56,770 nucleotides of DNA. Source: Streptomyces sp. ISL-12. Lineage in GTDB: Bacteria; Actinomycetota; Actinomycetes; Streptomycetales; Streptomycetaceae. This document shows positions 39,752-47,506 of the stretch, piece by piece. The stretch's first letter is position 1, and each line of letters starts with the position of its first letter. A model generated the notes under the pieces. The model was not told the origin of the DNA. It did no database searches and saw only the letters and a program-made list of their open reading frames with translations. The DNA is taken from positions 1 through 56,770 of the forward strand of contig NZ_JAGGOO010000122.1 in NCBI RefSeq assembly GCF_018614415.1, given 5' to 3'. A program made the translations under genes and the position numbers.

Positions 39752-41095
39752 ATGCCCACGACGTCCCACACCCCGCGCGAGCTTCCTCCCGCGGCCCCGC
39801 CCGCACTGAAGGCCCGGCTGGTCTCCAGTCTGCGCGGTATCGCCCTCGACACCCGCCCGCTGGCGCACCCTGCCTTCCGTCGCCTGCTGATCGGGCAGGG
39901 CGCGGCATACATCGGGACCATGGTCACCAGCGTCACTGTCCCGGTACAGGTGTACGCGCTGACCGGGTCGTCGCTGTTCGTGGGGCTGACGGGGCTGGCC
40001 GGCCTGGTACCGCTCGTGGTCTTCGGCCTGTACGGCGGCGCCATCGCCGACCGGTGCGACCGCCGTACGCTCTACCTGGCGTCGGCCTGCCTCACCTGGG
40101 CGATCACACTCGCCCTGCTGTTCCAGGCGCTCGCCGATCTGCGCTCGGTGCCCCTCATCCTCGCCCTCGTCGCTGTCCAGGCCGGCGCCTTCGCCGTGTC
40201 GTCCGCGGCCCGGGGCGCGATCATTCCCCGCATCGTCCCCACCTCGTTGGTACCCGCCGCGAACACGCTGTACTTCACCGCCGGCAATGTCGGGCAGGTC
40301 GCCGGGCCCCTTGTGGCGGGCCTCCTGATCTCGCTGCCGAACGGTTACTGCTGGGCCTACGGCGCCGACGCCGTGCTCTTCTCCGTCCTGCTGTACTCGG
40401 CCGTTCACCTGCCCCCGATCCCGCCGACCGGCTCGGGGGCCCGCACCGGCGGGCTGCGCTCGGTCTTCGACGGGCTGCGGTTCATCGCCGCCGCCCCCGT
40501 GCTCTGGATGTCCTTCGCGGTCGACATCGCGGCGATGACGATGGCCATGCCGACCGCCCTGTTCCCGGAAGCGGCACGGCTGCGCTTCGGCGGAGGAGTG
40601 GGACTGTTGTACTCGGCCATCGCCATCGGGTCGGTCGCAGCGGGGCTGTTCAGCGGATGGATCGGACGAGTGCGCCGCCAAGGCCGGGCGCTGGCGATCG
40701 CCGTCGCCACCTGGGCGGCGGCCATCGCCCTCGCGGGCACCGTCCACCACCTCCTCGCGGCCGCGGCACTGCTGGCCGCTGCCGGAGCGGCGGACCTCGT
40801 CAGCGCGGTCTACCGCGAGACGATTCTGCAGACCTACGCACCAGACGCCATGCGCGGCCGGCTGCAAGGCGTTTTCACCGTCGTCGTCGCCGGCGGTCCG
40901 CGCCTCGGAGACCTACGTGCCGGCGCCATGGCCTCCGCCACCGGTCTCGGTCTCGCGTGGACAGGCAGTTCGCTGCTCTGCATGGTCTTCGTCATCGTCG
41001 GCGCACTGCTTGTACGACCGTTCTGGCGCTACACCGTCACCATGGCACAGCCGCCATCCCCACCGACGCGTCCCGAAGCCGCACACCAGCCGTAG
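39752..41095 (+). CDS. MFS exporter, EntS-like
   Basis: An MFS protein of 447 residues with about twelve hydrophobic segments. The family segments are HPAFRRLLIGQGAAYIGTMV, the loop GGAIADRCDRRTLY and the late GGPRLGDLRAGA that is typical of EntS-type (enterobactin exporter) MFS proteins. Tail MAQPPSPPTRPEA. The start could be GTG 39743 or ATG 39752; neither has a strong ribosome-binding site. Given the siderophore-uptake operon a few kilobases away, siderophore export is possible, but a drug or metabolite efflux role fits as well. Divergent from an AraC regulator. Confidence 0.9.
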   Translation: MPTTSHTPRELPPAAPPALKARLVSSLRGIALDTRPLAHPAFRRLLIGQGAAYIGTMVTSVTVPVQVYALTGSSLFVGLTGLAGLVPLVVFGLYGGAIADRCDRRTLYLASACLTWAITLALLFQALADLRSVPLILALVAVQAGAFAVSSAARGAIIPRIVPTSLVPAANTLYFTAGNVGQVAGPLVAGLLISLPNGYCWAYGADAVLFSVLLYSAVHLPPIPPTGSGARTGGLRSVFDGLRFIAAAPVLWMSFAVDIAAMTMAMPTALFPEAARLRFGGGVGLLYSAIAIGSVAAGLFSGWIGRVRRQGRALAIAVATWAAAIALAGTVHHLLAAAALLAAAGAADLVSAVYRETILQTYAPDAMRGRLQGVFTVVVAGGPRLGDLRAGAMASATGLGLAWTGSSLLCMVFVIVGALLVRPFWRYTVTMAQPPSPPTRPEAAHQP

Positions 41096-41423
41096 AACTG
41101 GCGCATCACGGCGCCGTCTCTCGTTCGTTCACCCGGAGATCCGAACTGAATCGCTGCGGTCAGCGCGAGGATGCGCTGCATGACGTCGCAGGTGGCAGCG
41201 CGCGTGGAGTCGTCGCCGGCTCCGCGACGCGCTGTGGCGCGCTGTGCCGCCAGGAGGTGTACGGCGCCGAACCCGCGGACGCGCACACGGACGCCTGCCG
41301 ATCACTCCTGAATGAGCACCGTCCGGTCGCACTGGGCAGCGAACCGGTCTGGAAAGCGGACAACGCCCGCGCCCAGCCTGGTGGCCGTCGCTCCGCCGCG
41401 GAGCGCGACCAGGAGAAGGTGTG
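41096..41423. other. Intergenic region before the FAD oxidoreductase
   Basis: About 330 bases. One + frame stays open to a TGA at 41422-41424 that overlaps the next ATG (TGATG), which would couple a small upstream peptide (VYGAEPADAHTDAC, SEPVWKADNARAQ) to the oxidoreductase. It has no recognisable domain and no well-placed start, so I do not call it a gene. No terminator or operator stands out. Confidence 0.35.
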
Positions 41424-42860
41424 ATGGACGTAGTCGTACTGGGAGCCGGACCCGTCGGACTCATGGCCGCGATGATGCTGGCCCGTGACGGGCACCGGGT
41501 CACCGTGCTGGAGCGCGACGGCGCGCCGCCGCCCGCGGGGGACGGCGAGGAGGTGTGGCGGGGGTGGCACCGGCCGGGCGTCAGCCAGTTCCGCCACCCG
41601 CATCTGCTGCTGCCCGCGGTGCTCAGGACCCTGACGGACGAACTGCCCGACGTGGTGACGGAACTGACGGCCCGGGGCGCGGTGCCCGCGAACCTCCTCG
41701 ACGGTCCGCGGCGGCTCGGCGCGGCCGGCGCGTGGCGCCCGGGCGACGACCGGTTCGCCATGATGACGGCCCGCCGTCCGCTGCTGGAGGCGGCGCTCGG
41801 CTCCGTCGCCGAGGGCTGTGACCGCCTCACGGTGCGCCGCGGCACCGCGGTCGCGGCGCTGCTGCCCGGTAACGAGCGGGCGCCGCGGCGCCCTCATGTC
41901 GCCGGGGTGCTCACCAGGAGCGGCGAAGCCCTCCTCGCCGACCTGGTGATCGACGCCTGCGGCCGCAACTCGCCCGTGGGCAGGATGCTGCGGGACCTCG
42001 GCGCGCCGGGCCCCGTCGAGGAACGGGCGGAGGACGGGTTCCTGGCGTACACCCGGTACTTCCGCTCGGCGGACGGCCGCGTACCCGAGCTGCCGGCCGC
42101 GCACAGCGCCCACTACGCGTGCGTGTCGACCGTCGCGACCCTGGGGGACGCGGGCGTCTGGTCGCTGTCGGTCGGCGTCTCCAGCCGTGACCGCGCCCTG
42201 CGGGCACTGGCCCGCCCGGCGGCGTGGCACCGGGCCGTGGCCCTGCTGCCGCCGGTCGCGCACCTGGCCGAGTACGGCGAACCCGTCACGGACATCATGG
42301 CCATGTCCGGCATGGAGCGCAGGTACCGGCGTTTCGTCGTCGACGGCGTCCCCGTGGCGACCGGGGTGCTGAGCATCGGGGACGCCTGGGCCACGACCAA
42401 CCCGCTGTTCGGCCTCGGCCTGTCGCTGGGCGCGCTGCACGCCACCGCGCTCCGCGACCTGCTGCGCACCACCGCCACCGACGATCCGCAGAAGCTCGCC
42501 CTGACGTTCGCGGACACGACGGAGACGGCACTCGGGCCGGTCCACCGCGGCATCGCCGGCTGGGACCGGCACCGGCTCGCCGAGATCGACGCGGTGGGGG
42601 CGGACGTCCCCACGCCGTACGACACCGATGACCGGGAGTGGCACATCCGGAGGGCGCTGGACGCGCTCAAGTTCCGGGACCCCGACCTGCTGCGGGTGTA
42701 CGCGGCCGGAGCCGCGCTGCTCACCGGCCCCGGGGCCCGGCTCCCCGAGGCCGAGACGGCCGCACGGATCGCCGCCTTCGGCCTCCGGCCGCCCTACGGC
42801 GAACCGGGACCCGGCAGGGCCGAGCTGCTCGCCGCGATCGGCGGCCCTGCGGGCCGCTGA
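41424..42860 (+). CDS. FAD-dependent oxidoreductase/monooxygenase
   Basis: A protein of 478 residues. The N-terminal FAD motif is VVVLGAGPVGLMAAMMLARD with VTVLERDG; the second FAD motif is VLSIGDAWATTNPLFGLGLS (about 315-330). The overall pattern is that of aromatic-hydroxylase-like and tryptophan-halogenase-like flavoproteins, but the substrate domain is not recognisable. ATG 41424 follows AGGAGAAGG; a GTG three bases earlier is an alternative. No partner gene adjoins; the next gene is across a strong hairpin. Confidence 0.87.
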   Translation: MDVVVLGAGPVGLMAAMMLARDGHRVTVLERDGAPPPAGDGEEVWRGWHRPGVSQFRHPHLLLPAVLRTLTDELPDVVTELTARGAVPANLLDGPRRLGAAGAWRPGDDRFAMMTARRPLLEAALGSVAEGCDRLTVRRGTAVAALLPGNERAPRRPHVAGVLTRSGEALLADLVIDACGRNSPVGRMLRDLGAPGPVEERAEDGFLAYTRYFRSADGRVPELPAAHSAHYACVSTVATLGDAGVWSLSVGVSSRDRALRALARPAAWHRAVALLPPVAHLAEYGEPVTDIMAMSGMERRYRRFVVDGVPVATGVLSIGDAWATTNPLFGLGLSLGALHATALRDLLRTTATDDPQKLALTFADTTETALGPVHRGIAGWDRHRLAEIDAVGADVPTPYDTDDREWHIRRALDALKFRDPDLLRVYAAGAALLTGPGARLPEAETAARIAAFGLRPPYGEPGPGRAELLAAIGGPAGR

Positions 42861-42874
42861 AGCTCCCGACGCTC

Positions 42875-43054
42875 CTAGGGGGTGTGGGACTCCCCGGTAC
42901 CCGGCCCTCCGCCCGCCGGGCCGGGGCGCCGCGCGGCCCGGCGGGCGGAGGGCCGGGCCGCGTGGGCCAGCCCCGCCAGCGCCAGCACGGCCAGTCCCGC
43001 CGGCAGGGCGAGCCCCACGCCGAGCGCCACCCGCACGATGAACAGATCACTCAT
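42875..43054 (-). CDS. Small single-helix membrane protein
   Basis: A protein of 59 residues: MSDLFIVRVALGVGL starts a hydrophobic helix (about 6-32), then a basic Arg/Pro/Gly-rich tail. GAGGGAG precedes the ATG. The last third is encoded by one arm and loop of a 23-bp perfect inverted repeat, so the tail may be incidental. It is not similar to a family I know. The purine-rich leader contains a 13-bp direct repeat. It may be a real small protein, but coding evidence is limited. Confidence 0.45.
   Translation of the reverse strand: MSDLFIVRVALGVGLALPAGLAVLALAGLAHAARPSARRAARRPGPAGGGPGTGESHTP
42900..42957. terminator. Perfect 23-bp inverted repeat (strong hairpin)
   Basis: The arm at 42900-42922 (CCCGGCCCTCCGCCC...) is the exact reverse complement of 42935-42957, with a 12-base centre. 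It follows the FAD oxidoreductase stop by 40 bases and would also act on minus-strand transcripts. It overlaps the end of the small membrane gene. Confidence 0.8.
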
Positions 43055-43068
43055 GCTCCCTCGTTCCC

Positions 43069-43094
43069 CTCGTTCTTGTTTCTCGTTCTTGTTT
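43069..43094. repeat. 13-bp tandem direct repeat in a leader region
   Basis: CTCGTTCTTGTTT occurs twice without a gap (43069-43081 and 43082-43094), followed by a partial third copy (CTTGTT). On the minus strand it gives a purine-rich, AT-rich leader directly before the small membrane gene. Confidence 0.75.
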
Positions 43095-43114
43095 CTTGTT
43101 CCGGCTCCGTTTGT

Positions 43115-43126
43115 CACAGCGCTGTG
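43115..43126. promoter_or_regulatory. Perfect 12-bp palindrome between divergent genes
   Basis: CACAGCGCTGTG is self-complementary. It lies between the divergent small membrane gene (start 43054) and the DUF4232-like lipoprotein gene (start 43250), a plausible operator position. The regulator is not known. Confidence 0.4.
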
Positions 43127-43249
43127 CCGGGGGCGTCCTGATCGGATGCGCCGACCGAACCAGCCGGCTCAGCCGGTCGTCGTGCTGACTGAGAAGGCGG
43201 AACCGTGGAACACGCCGCGGCCCGCCCACCGACCGAGAGGACCCCCGTC

Positions 43250-43912
43250 ATGAACCGCCGCCTGCGCACCGCCCTCGTCGTCTCCGCCGCCCTGAGCGCC
43301 GGCCTGCTCATGACCGCCTGCGACGACGGCTCGACCGACGCCGCCGACACGGAGTCGGCCTCCTCCAGCACCTCAGCGGGCGCGGCGGCCGGCGCCACGG
43401 CCACCCCGACCGCCACGCAGAGCGGCGGGACCGGCGGCAGCGGCGGCGAGGCCGAGGGCCAGTCCTCGTCGTCCGAGGGCGACTCCGATGCCGCCGACAA
43501 GAGCGGGTACGGCCAGAGCTGCGGCACCAACGACCTCCAGTGGTCCGCCGAGTCCAAGACGCAGGCCGGCGGCTACTACCAGGTCAGCGTCAAGGCCAAG
43601 TCCGGCATCACCTGCGTACTGCCCGCCGGTCTGCCCGTCTTCGCCTTCGGCTCCGGCGGCACCCAGGCCGGTCCCGCCGAGCAGGTCGCGGGCGAGGAGA
43701 TCACCCTCAGCGGCGGCAAGACGGTGTACGCGGGGGTCAACCCGAAGAGCGCCGACAGCGACACCGGCGTGGAGTACAGCACGATCATCGCCTCCGTCAG
43801 CGAGGGCGACCCCAACCCCGTCTCCCTCGACATCGACAGCGCCGTCGTCGACGAGCCCGTGACGACCAACTGGCACACCGACCCCGCCGACGCCGTCCCG
43901 TTCACTTCCTGA
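43250..43912 (+). CDS. DUF4232-like lipoprotein
   Basis: A protein of 220 residues. The signal ends with lipobox LLMTAC (Cys about 23), then a low-complexity linker rich in Ser/Thr/Ala/Gly/Glu up to about residue 80. The globular part, with CGTNDLQWSAESKTQAGGYY, SGITCVLPAGLPVFAFG and VYAGVNPKSADSDTGVEYST, matches the beta-sandwich pattern of DUF4232 lipoproteins, including the paired cysteines. The ATG at 43250 follows GAGAGGA. Cell-surface; function unknown in the family. Confidence 0.85.
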   Translation: MNRRLRTALVVSAALSAGLLMTACDDGSTDAADTESASSSTSAGAAAGATATPTATQSGGTGGSGGEAEGQSSSSEGDSDAADKSGYGQSCGTNDLQWSAESKTQAGGYYQVSVKAKSGITCVLPAGLPVFAFGSGGTQAGPAEQVAGEEITLSGGKTVYAGVNPKSADSDTGVEYSTIIASVSEGDPNPVSLDIDSAVVDEPVTTNWHTDPADAVPFTS

Positions 43913-43935
43913 GCCGGGCATGAGCCGGCCGTGCC

Positions 43936-44253
43936 TCAGCCGGCCGGCCGGGAACCGGCCCGCCCCTCCGCCCGCTCCCCGGCCCGGTCCTCGCCCGGCT
44001 TGCGGAACCGGTGGTAGAGCGGGGCGAAGAGGACGGCCAGCACCATGCCGCAGGCGATCTGGAAGGCCCAGCGGAGCCAGCCGCCGGGCGCGTCGGACAC
44101 CCGGTCCAGCAACGTGTGGGAGAAGGGGTACGCCACGAGCGCGCCGATCAGCACCAGCCACCAGGGACCGGACCAGCGGCCCCTGGCGACGGCGGTGGCG
44201 CCGAGGGCGATGACGATGACGACGGCCATGAGGGCGGTGAGGGTGGTGTGCAT
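43936..44253 (-). CDS. Small three-helix membrane protein
   Basis: A protein of 105 residues with three hydrophobic segments: TLTALMAVVIVIALGATAVA, WWLVLIGALVAYPFSHTLL and WAFQIACGMVLAVLFAPLYH, then a basic, Arg/Gly-rich tail. No family assignment. Convergent with the lipoprotein gene, with 23 bases between the stops. Codon bias is consistent with a real gene. Confidence 0.7.
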   Translation of the reverse strand: MHTTLTALMAVVIVIALGATAVARGRWSGPWWLVLIGALVAYPFSHTLLDRVSDAPGGWLRWAFQIACGMVLAVLFAPLYHRFRKPGEDRAGERAEGRAGSRPAG

Positions 44254-44386
44254 GAGAACTGCTTTCCGCCCGGTACGGGCTGCTGGTGAACGAAGCGGCC
44301 CGGGGCGGTGACTCCCCGGTGCCTCACACCTGTTGCTACGGCCCTCGTCCCCGACCGGTTCGGTGCGGCCTCCCCCCGTACCCGTG

Positions 44387-45595
44387 TCAATGTGCCGTCG
44401 TCAGTTCCCCGGTGAGCGGTACGTCCGGGTGCGCGCGGTTGCTGACGACGGCGAGCCGGGGGCCTTCCGCGTCGTGCTGCCACTGCCCGCCGGCCAGGGG
44501 GAGCAGGGCGATGTTGGGCGTCGGCCCCCGGGTCCAGTCGAGGCGCCCGGCGATGGTGTCGAGCCTGGTGCCGGCGAGGGCGTCGGCGACGGAGGCCCGG
44601 TCGGTGGGGTCGCTCGCGACGGTGAGGGCGTGGTGTGCGGTCTCCAGGAGGGCGTGGGCCAGGCCGAGGGGCTGGAGCCACGCCGTGCCGGTGTCCCGCT
44701 GGTAGGCGTGGGCGAGTTCGGCACACGTGGTGCCGTCCAGGCTGGAGCGGTAGGGGTGGCCGGGACTCCAGTAGACCAGGGTGGCCACGCCCGCGTCGGC
44801 GAGTTCACCGTGGACGCCGGGGGCGGGAGCGGTGTGGGTGTGCGGGTAGGTCAGCCAGCGTGAGCAGGTGATCAGCCGCGGACGGAGCCCCTCCTCGCGG
44901 GCCTGGCGGTGGAAGAGGGCGAGGTCGGTGGCCGTCGCGGCGCTGGTGATGACATCGGCGCCGTGCTCGCGCATCCGGCCGACCTGCGAGTGGAAGCCGT
45001 CGGCCGGTTCCGGGTAGGCGCCGAGGTCGACGAGGGCGTGCCCGCGCGGGGACGTCACCGGGGCGAAGCCGTACCGCTCGTGCCGCAGCAGGGCGCCCTG
45101 GAGGTCGTCGTTCCACAGGCACCCGACGGCGCCTCGTCCGTCCACGCGCTCCCACAGGTCGGCGAAGACGGCCGCGATGTCGTCCAGTCCCCACGCGAAG
45201 TGGTACGTCCACCGGAAACGGTGCCCGGGCTCGGCGCCGCGCGTGTGGACGTACGCCTGCCAGGGGAACGTGGTCGACACACAGGGCACCCCGGCCTCTT
45301 CGCAGGCCCGGGTGACGGCGGGCAGGACCCGGGTGCCGGCCATGGTGAGCACGACGTGCGCGCCGTCGGCGTCGGCCAGGTCGTGCACGGCCCGCCGGGC
45401 CGCGTCGGGATCGGAGCGGCTGTCGCGCACGGCGATGGTCACGTCGTGGTGGCGGCCACCGTTGCGCACGCGCGCGAGTCGAGGGGTGAGCCTGCGCAGC
45501 GCGTACGACAACGGTGACCCGAGGGGGGCCAGCCGACCCGTCAGGGGCGCTACTACGCCGACGCACAGGGAAGTTGGCGAAGTCGACGCCATCAT
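44387..45595 (-). CDS. Branched-chain-type ABC substrate-binding-like protein without signal peptide
   Basis: A protein of 402 residues with the periplasmic-binding type I (Leu/Ile/Val-binding) fold: GVVAPLTGRLAPLGSPLSYA, ADADGAHVVLTMAGTRVLPA, VPCVSTTFPW, TSAATATDLALFHRQARE and THTAPAPGVHGELADAGVAT. It has neither signal peptide nor lipobox, and there is no permease or ATPase nearby. It may be a cytoplasmic ligand sensor; this is inference. The start is ATG 45595 or the next codon. It is 32 bases downstream of a small secreted protein gene on the same strand. Confidence 0.82.
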   Translation of the reverse strand: MMASTSPTSLCVGVVAPLTGRLAPLGSPLSYALRRLTPRLARVRNGGRHHDVTIAVRDSRSDPDAARRAVHDLADADGAHVVLTMAGTRVLPAVTRACEEAGVPCVSTTFPWQAYVHTRGAEPGHRFRWTYHFAWGLDDIAAVFADLWERVDGRGAVGCLWNDDLQGALLRHERYGFAPVTSPRGHALVDLGAYPEPADGFHSQVGRMREHGADVITSAATATDLALFHRQAREEGLRPRLITCSRWLTYPHTHTAPAPGVHGELADAGVATLVYWSPGHPYRSSLDGTTCAELAHAYQRDTGTAWLQPLGLAHALLETAHHALTVASDPTDRASVADALAGTRLDTIAGRLDWTRGPTPNIALLPLAGGQWQHDAEGPRLAVVSNRAHPDVPLTGELTTAH

Positions 45596-45627
45596 GACAC
45601 CTCTGTCTGCTGGACCGGTGCGGTTGC

Positions 45628-46005
45628 TCAGTGGCCGGAACGTTCCGTGGTGACGCAGGTGGTCCTGCTGAACACCGCCACCGTCTCGTTGCCGCAGTTG
45701 TTGCTGTGGCCGGAGGCGTTCCGGGCGAAGACCAGGTTGGACAGGATGCCGCCGCTGGGGCCCACCTGGTCGCCGCCGCCCTTCCCGCCGTCCTCGGTCA
45801 CACAGGTGCGCTCCTTGAACAGCGCCACCTTGCCCGTGCCGCAGAGGTTGGCGTGGCCGGAGGAGTTCCGGCCGGTGACGTTGGACAGCACACCGCCCGG
45901 TCCCGCGTCGCCGTCACCGGCGTGGGCCGTGGCCATGCCGGCCGGAACAGCCATGAGCATCCCCACGATCGAGGTCACTGCCGCCACGCGTCGAGTGCCG
46001 TTCAT
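45628..46005 (-). CDS. Small secreted protein with two cysteine-pair repeats
   Basis: A precursor of 125 residues with a signal peptide (about 1-29, ending ATAHAG). The mature part consists of two repeats of about 35 residues: GGVLSNVTGRNSSGHANLCG with CVT at its end, and GGILSNLVFARNASGHSNNC with CVT. Each has two Cys 13 positions apart. This recalls the short chaplin-type domain, GVLSGN...CGN...C, but without its hydrophobic valine-rich core. ATG 46005 is nine bases after GAAGGA. I infer a cell-surface role, with low certainty. Confidence 0.8.
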   Translation of the reverse strand: MNGTRRVAAVTSIVGMLMAVPAGMATAHAGDGDAGPGGVLSNVTGRNSSGHANLCGTGKVALFKERTCVTEDGGKGGGDQVGPSGGILSNLVFARNASGHSNNCGNETVAVFSRTTCVTTERSGH

Positions 46006-46482
46006 CTGTACCCGTCCTTCTTCACTGTCGGATCGCTCACCGGCCGTCGCGGCCGGAGCACTACGACTAACGACACGTCGGAAAAACGGCACCACCCTGG
46101 GGAGGTGAATGCCGCGAAAGTCCGTTGACCCAGTACGCCGAGAGGAGGGAGAGTCCCAATTCCGTTGACGCGGGCGGGAGATGACATGCGGCTTTCATCG
46201 AATTCGCCGTATTCCGCGAAGGTGGCCATGCCGGCCATACGGACGGCCGCGGGCACGTACACTCGCCCTGGCGGCACGGACCGCCACGGGCCGGTAGCCC
46301 ACTGGCGTGAACGCAGCACACAACAGCGCAATCAGATCATAGTGATAAGCGTCTTATTCACATCCAGTGAATCCACGACCGACTTCAGCGCCATTGTCGA
46401 ACCACTGCGCCAATCCTAATTTCGAGGCACAAGGCGGCGCACTCGAACGCCGCACCACCCCCCAGGAATTCAGGGACCTGCC
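46006..46482. other. Divergent intergenic region, locally AT-rich
   Basis: About 480 bases between the two-repeat secreted protein (-) and the C1q-like gene (+). A stretch at about 46320-46440 is strikingly AT-rich for this genome (for example ATCATAGTGATAAGCGTCTT). Short frames have no domain and poor codon bias. It probably contains both promoters; I cannot define boxes. Confidence 0.4.
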
Positions 46483-47190
46483 ATGCCTCCTCCCCAGCGA
46501 ACGACCATCGTCAGCAGCGACTGCATCGAGGTCACCGGAACCGGCGACCCCGCGACTCCCTACCGGCTGGAGCCGGTCGTCGAGCAGGACGAGTGCAACG
46601 CGCTCGCCTGCACGGAGAACGGACTCCGCGTCCCCCGCACGGCGCTCTCCGGAATCGACCGGGGTGCGAACATCGGCCCCGCGCGCTCCGTGGACATCGA
46701 TGTCATCGACAACGGCGCGGACGACTGCCCGGACACCTGGACCATCGGCGCCCGGCTCACCCCCGTGTACGGGCGTGCCTCCGGTCAGGACCGGACGCTG
46801 CCGCTCGGCGGCGCGTGGACGTCCACCGACTGCGTGGCGACGCTGCCGGAAGCCGGTGTGTACATGGTGACCGCCATGGCGGTGGGCCAGATCTGCGCCA
46901 CCGCCAGGTACAGCACCAACGTGTGGATCACGTTCGGCCTCCAGCGCGACGGCGCCGGCGTCCTGTTCGGCTCCGGCCTGGTCCAGCACCAGTACGGTTT
47001 CCCGGCCGTCGGCAACGGCTTCCAGGCGTGTCACGCCGGCCAGGGCTCCATCACGGCGCACGTGGTCGTGGGCGACCAGGCCGTCGTCCGCGTGGTGGGG
47101 CGTGCCGACGGCCGGGTGGCCGCCGAGAGCACGGTGCAGAGCATCCGGCTGAGGGCGCCTCGCATCGCGTGGCACAAGATCTCCGACTAG
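46483..47190 (+). CDS. Hypothetical protein with C1q-like C-terminal half
   Basis: A protein of 235 residues. The N-terminal part has SSDCIEVTGTGDPATPYRLE, DECNALACTENGLRVPRTAL, a pattern seen in actinobacterial phage tail-associated and structural proteins. The C-terminal part (about 100-235) alternates short beta strands: AGVYMVTAMAVGQI, TNVWITFGLQRDG, GSITAHVVVGDQAVVRVVG and APRIAWHKISD, like a C1q/TNF jelly roll. No signal peptide. ATG 46483 has AGGGA upstream. It is followed by a strong terminator. A tail-fibre or adhesive role is inferred only; no phage genes adjoin. Confidence 0.65.
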   Translation: MPPPQRTTIVSSDCIEVTGTGDPATPYRLEPVVEQDECNALACTENGLRVPRTALSGIDRGANIGPARSVDIDVIDNGADDCPDTWTIGARLTPVYGRASGQDRTLPLGGAWTSTDCVATLPEAGVYMVTAMAVGQICATARYSTNVWITFGLQRDGAGVLFGSGLVQHQYGFPAVGNGFQACHAGQGSITAHVVVGDQAVVRVVGRADGRVAAESTVQSIRLRAPRIAWHKISD

Positions 47191-47213
47191 AAGGTCGATG
47201 AAGATCTTGGTGA

Positions 47214-47245
47214 GGGGCTGTCCGGCCGTCAGGCCGGACAGCCCC
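47214..47245 (+). terminator. Perfect 14-bp hairpin terminator
   Basis: GGGGCTGTCCGGCC at 47214-47227 and GGCCGGACAGCCCC at 47232-47245 pair perfectly around a 4-base loop, 24 bases after the C1q-like gene. Confidence 0.85.
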
Positions 47246-47250
47246 TGCGG

Positions 47251-47360
47251 TCATGCACCGGCCGGTACGATGTGCCAGGTACCACTGGTGTGGGTGAGCC
47301 CAAGGTTGATCAGTCGGCGGAGGTTAAGGGCGGCGGCTCGGGTGTGGAGCCAGGTGTCGG
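47251..47360 (-). pseudogene. Transposase 3' remnant
   Basis: The minus frame reads TRAAALNLRRLINLGLTHTS, then GTWHIVPAGA and stop. This is the C-terminal end of transposases of the IS1182/IS5 class in Streptomyces (ALNLRRLINLGLTH). Only about 35 codons remain. It sits between a terminator and the SARP-like gene. Confidence 0.6.
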
Positions 47361-47506
47361 AAGACCGACGTCGCGCCCGCCGGCGGAGCCCGGGTGCCGG
47401 GACGCACGACAGGGTGCGCCCCGGCACCCGGCCGCGCGCGGGGGCGGCGGAGCACCTTCCCGTCTCGTCGGCCGGAGGCCGGTCGCGGGTTGCCGGTCGC
47501 CGGTTG

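Noticed and set aside
41160..41424. Small coding region coupled to the FAD oxidoreductase through TGATG
   Set aside because: No start codon with a ribosome-binding site in that frame and no recognisable sequence; noted only as a possibility.
42900..42957. Attachment site or CRISPR-like repeat
   Set aside because: A single hairpin pair with no further copies or spacers; a terminator explains it.
45628..46005. Firm assignment as a chaplin
   Set aside because: The two-Cys repeats recall chaplins but lack the valine-rich hydrophobic core and the NPAFGN ending; kept as an unassigned secreted protein.
46002..46331. 109-codon minus frame upstream of the two-repeat protein
   Set aside because: No domain, poor codon bias, and it would overlap the start and leader of the real gene.
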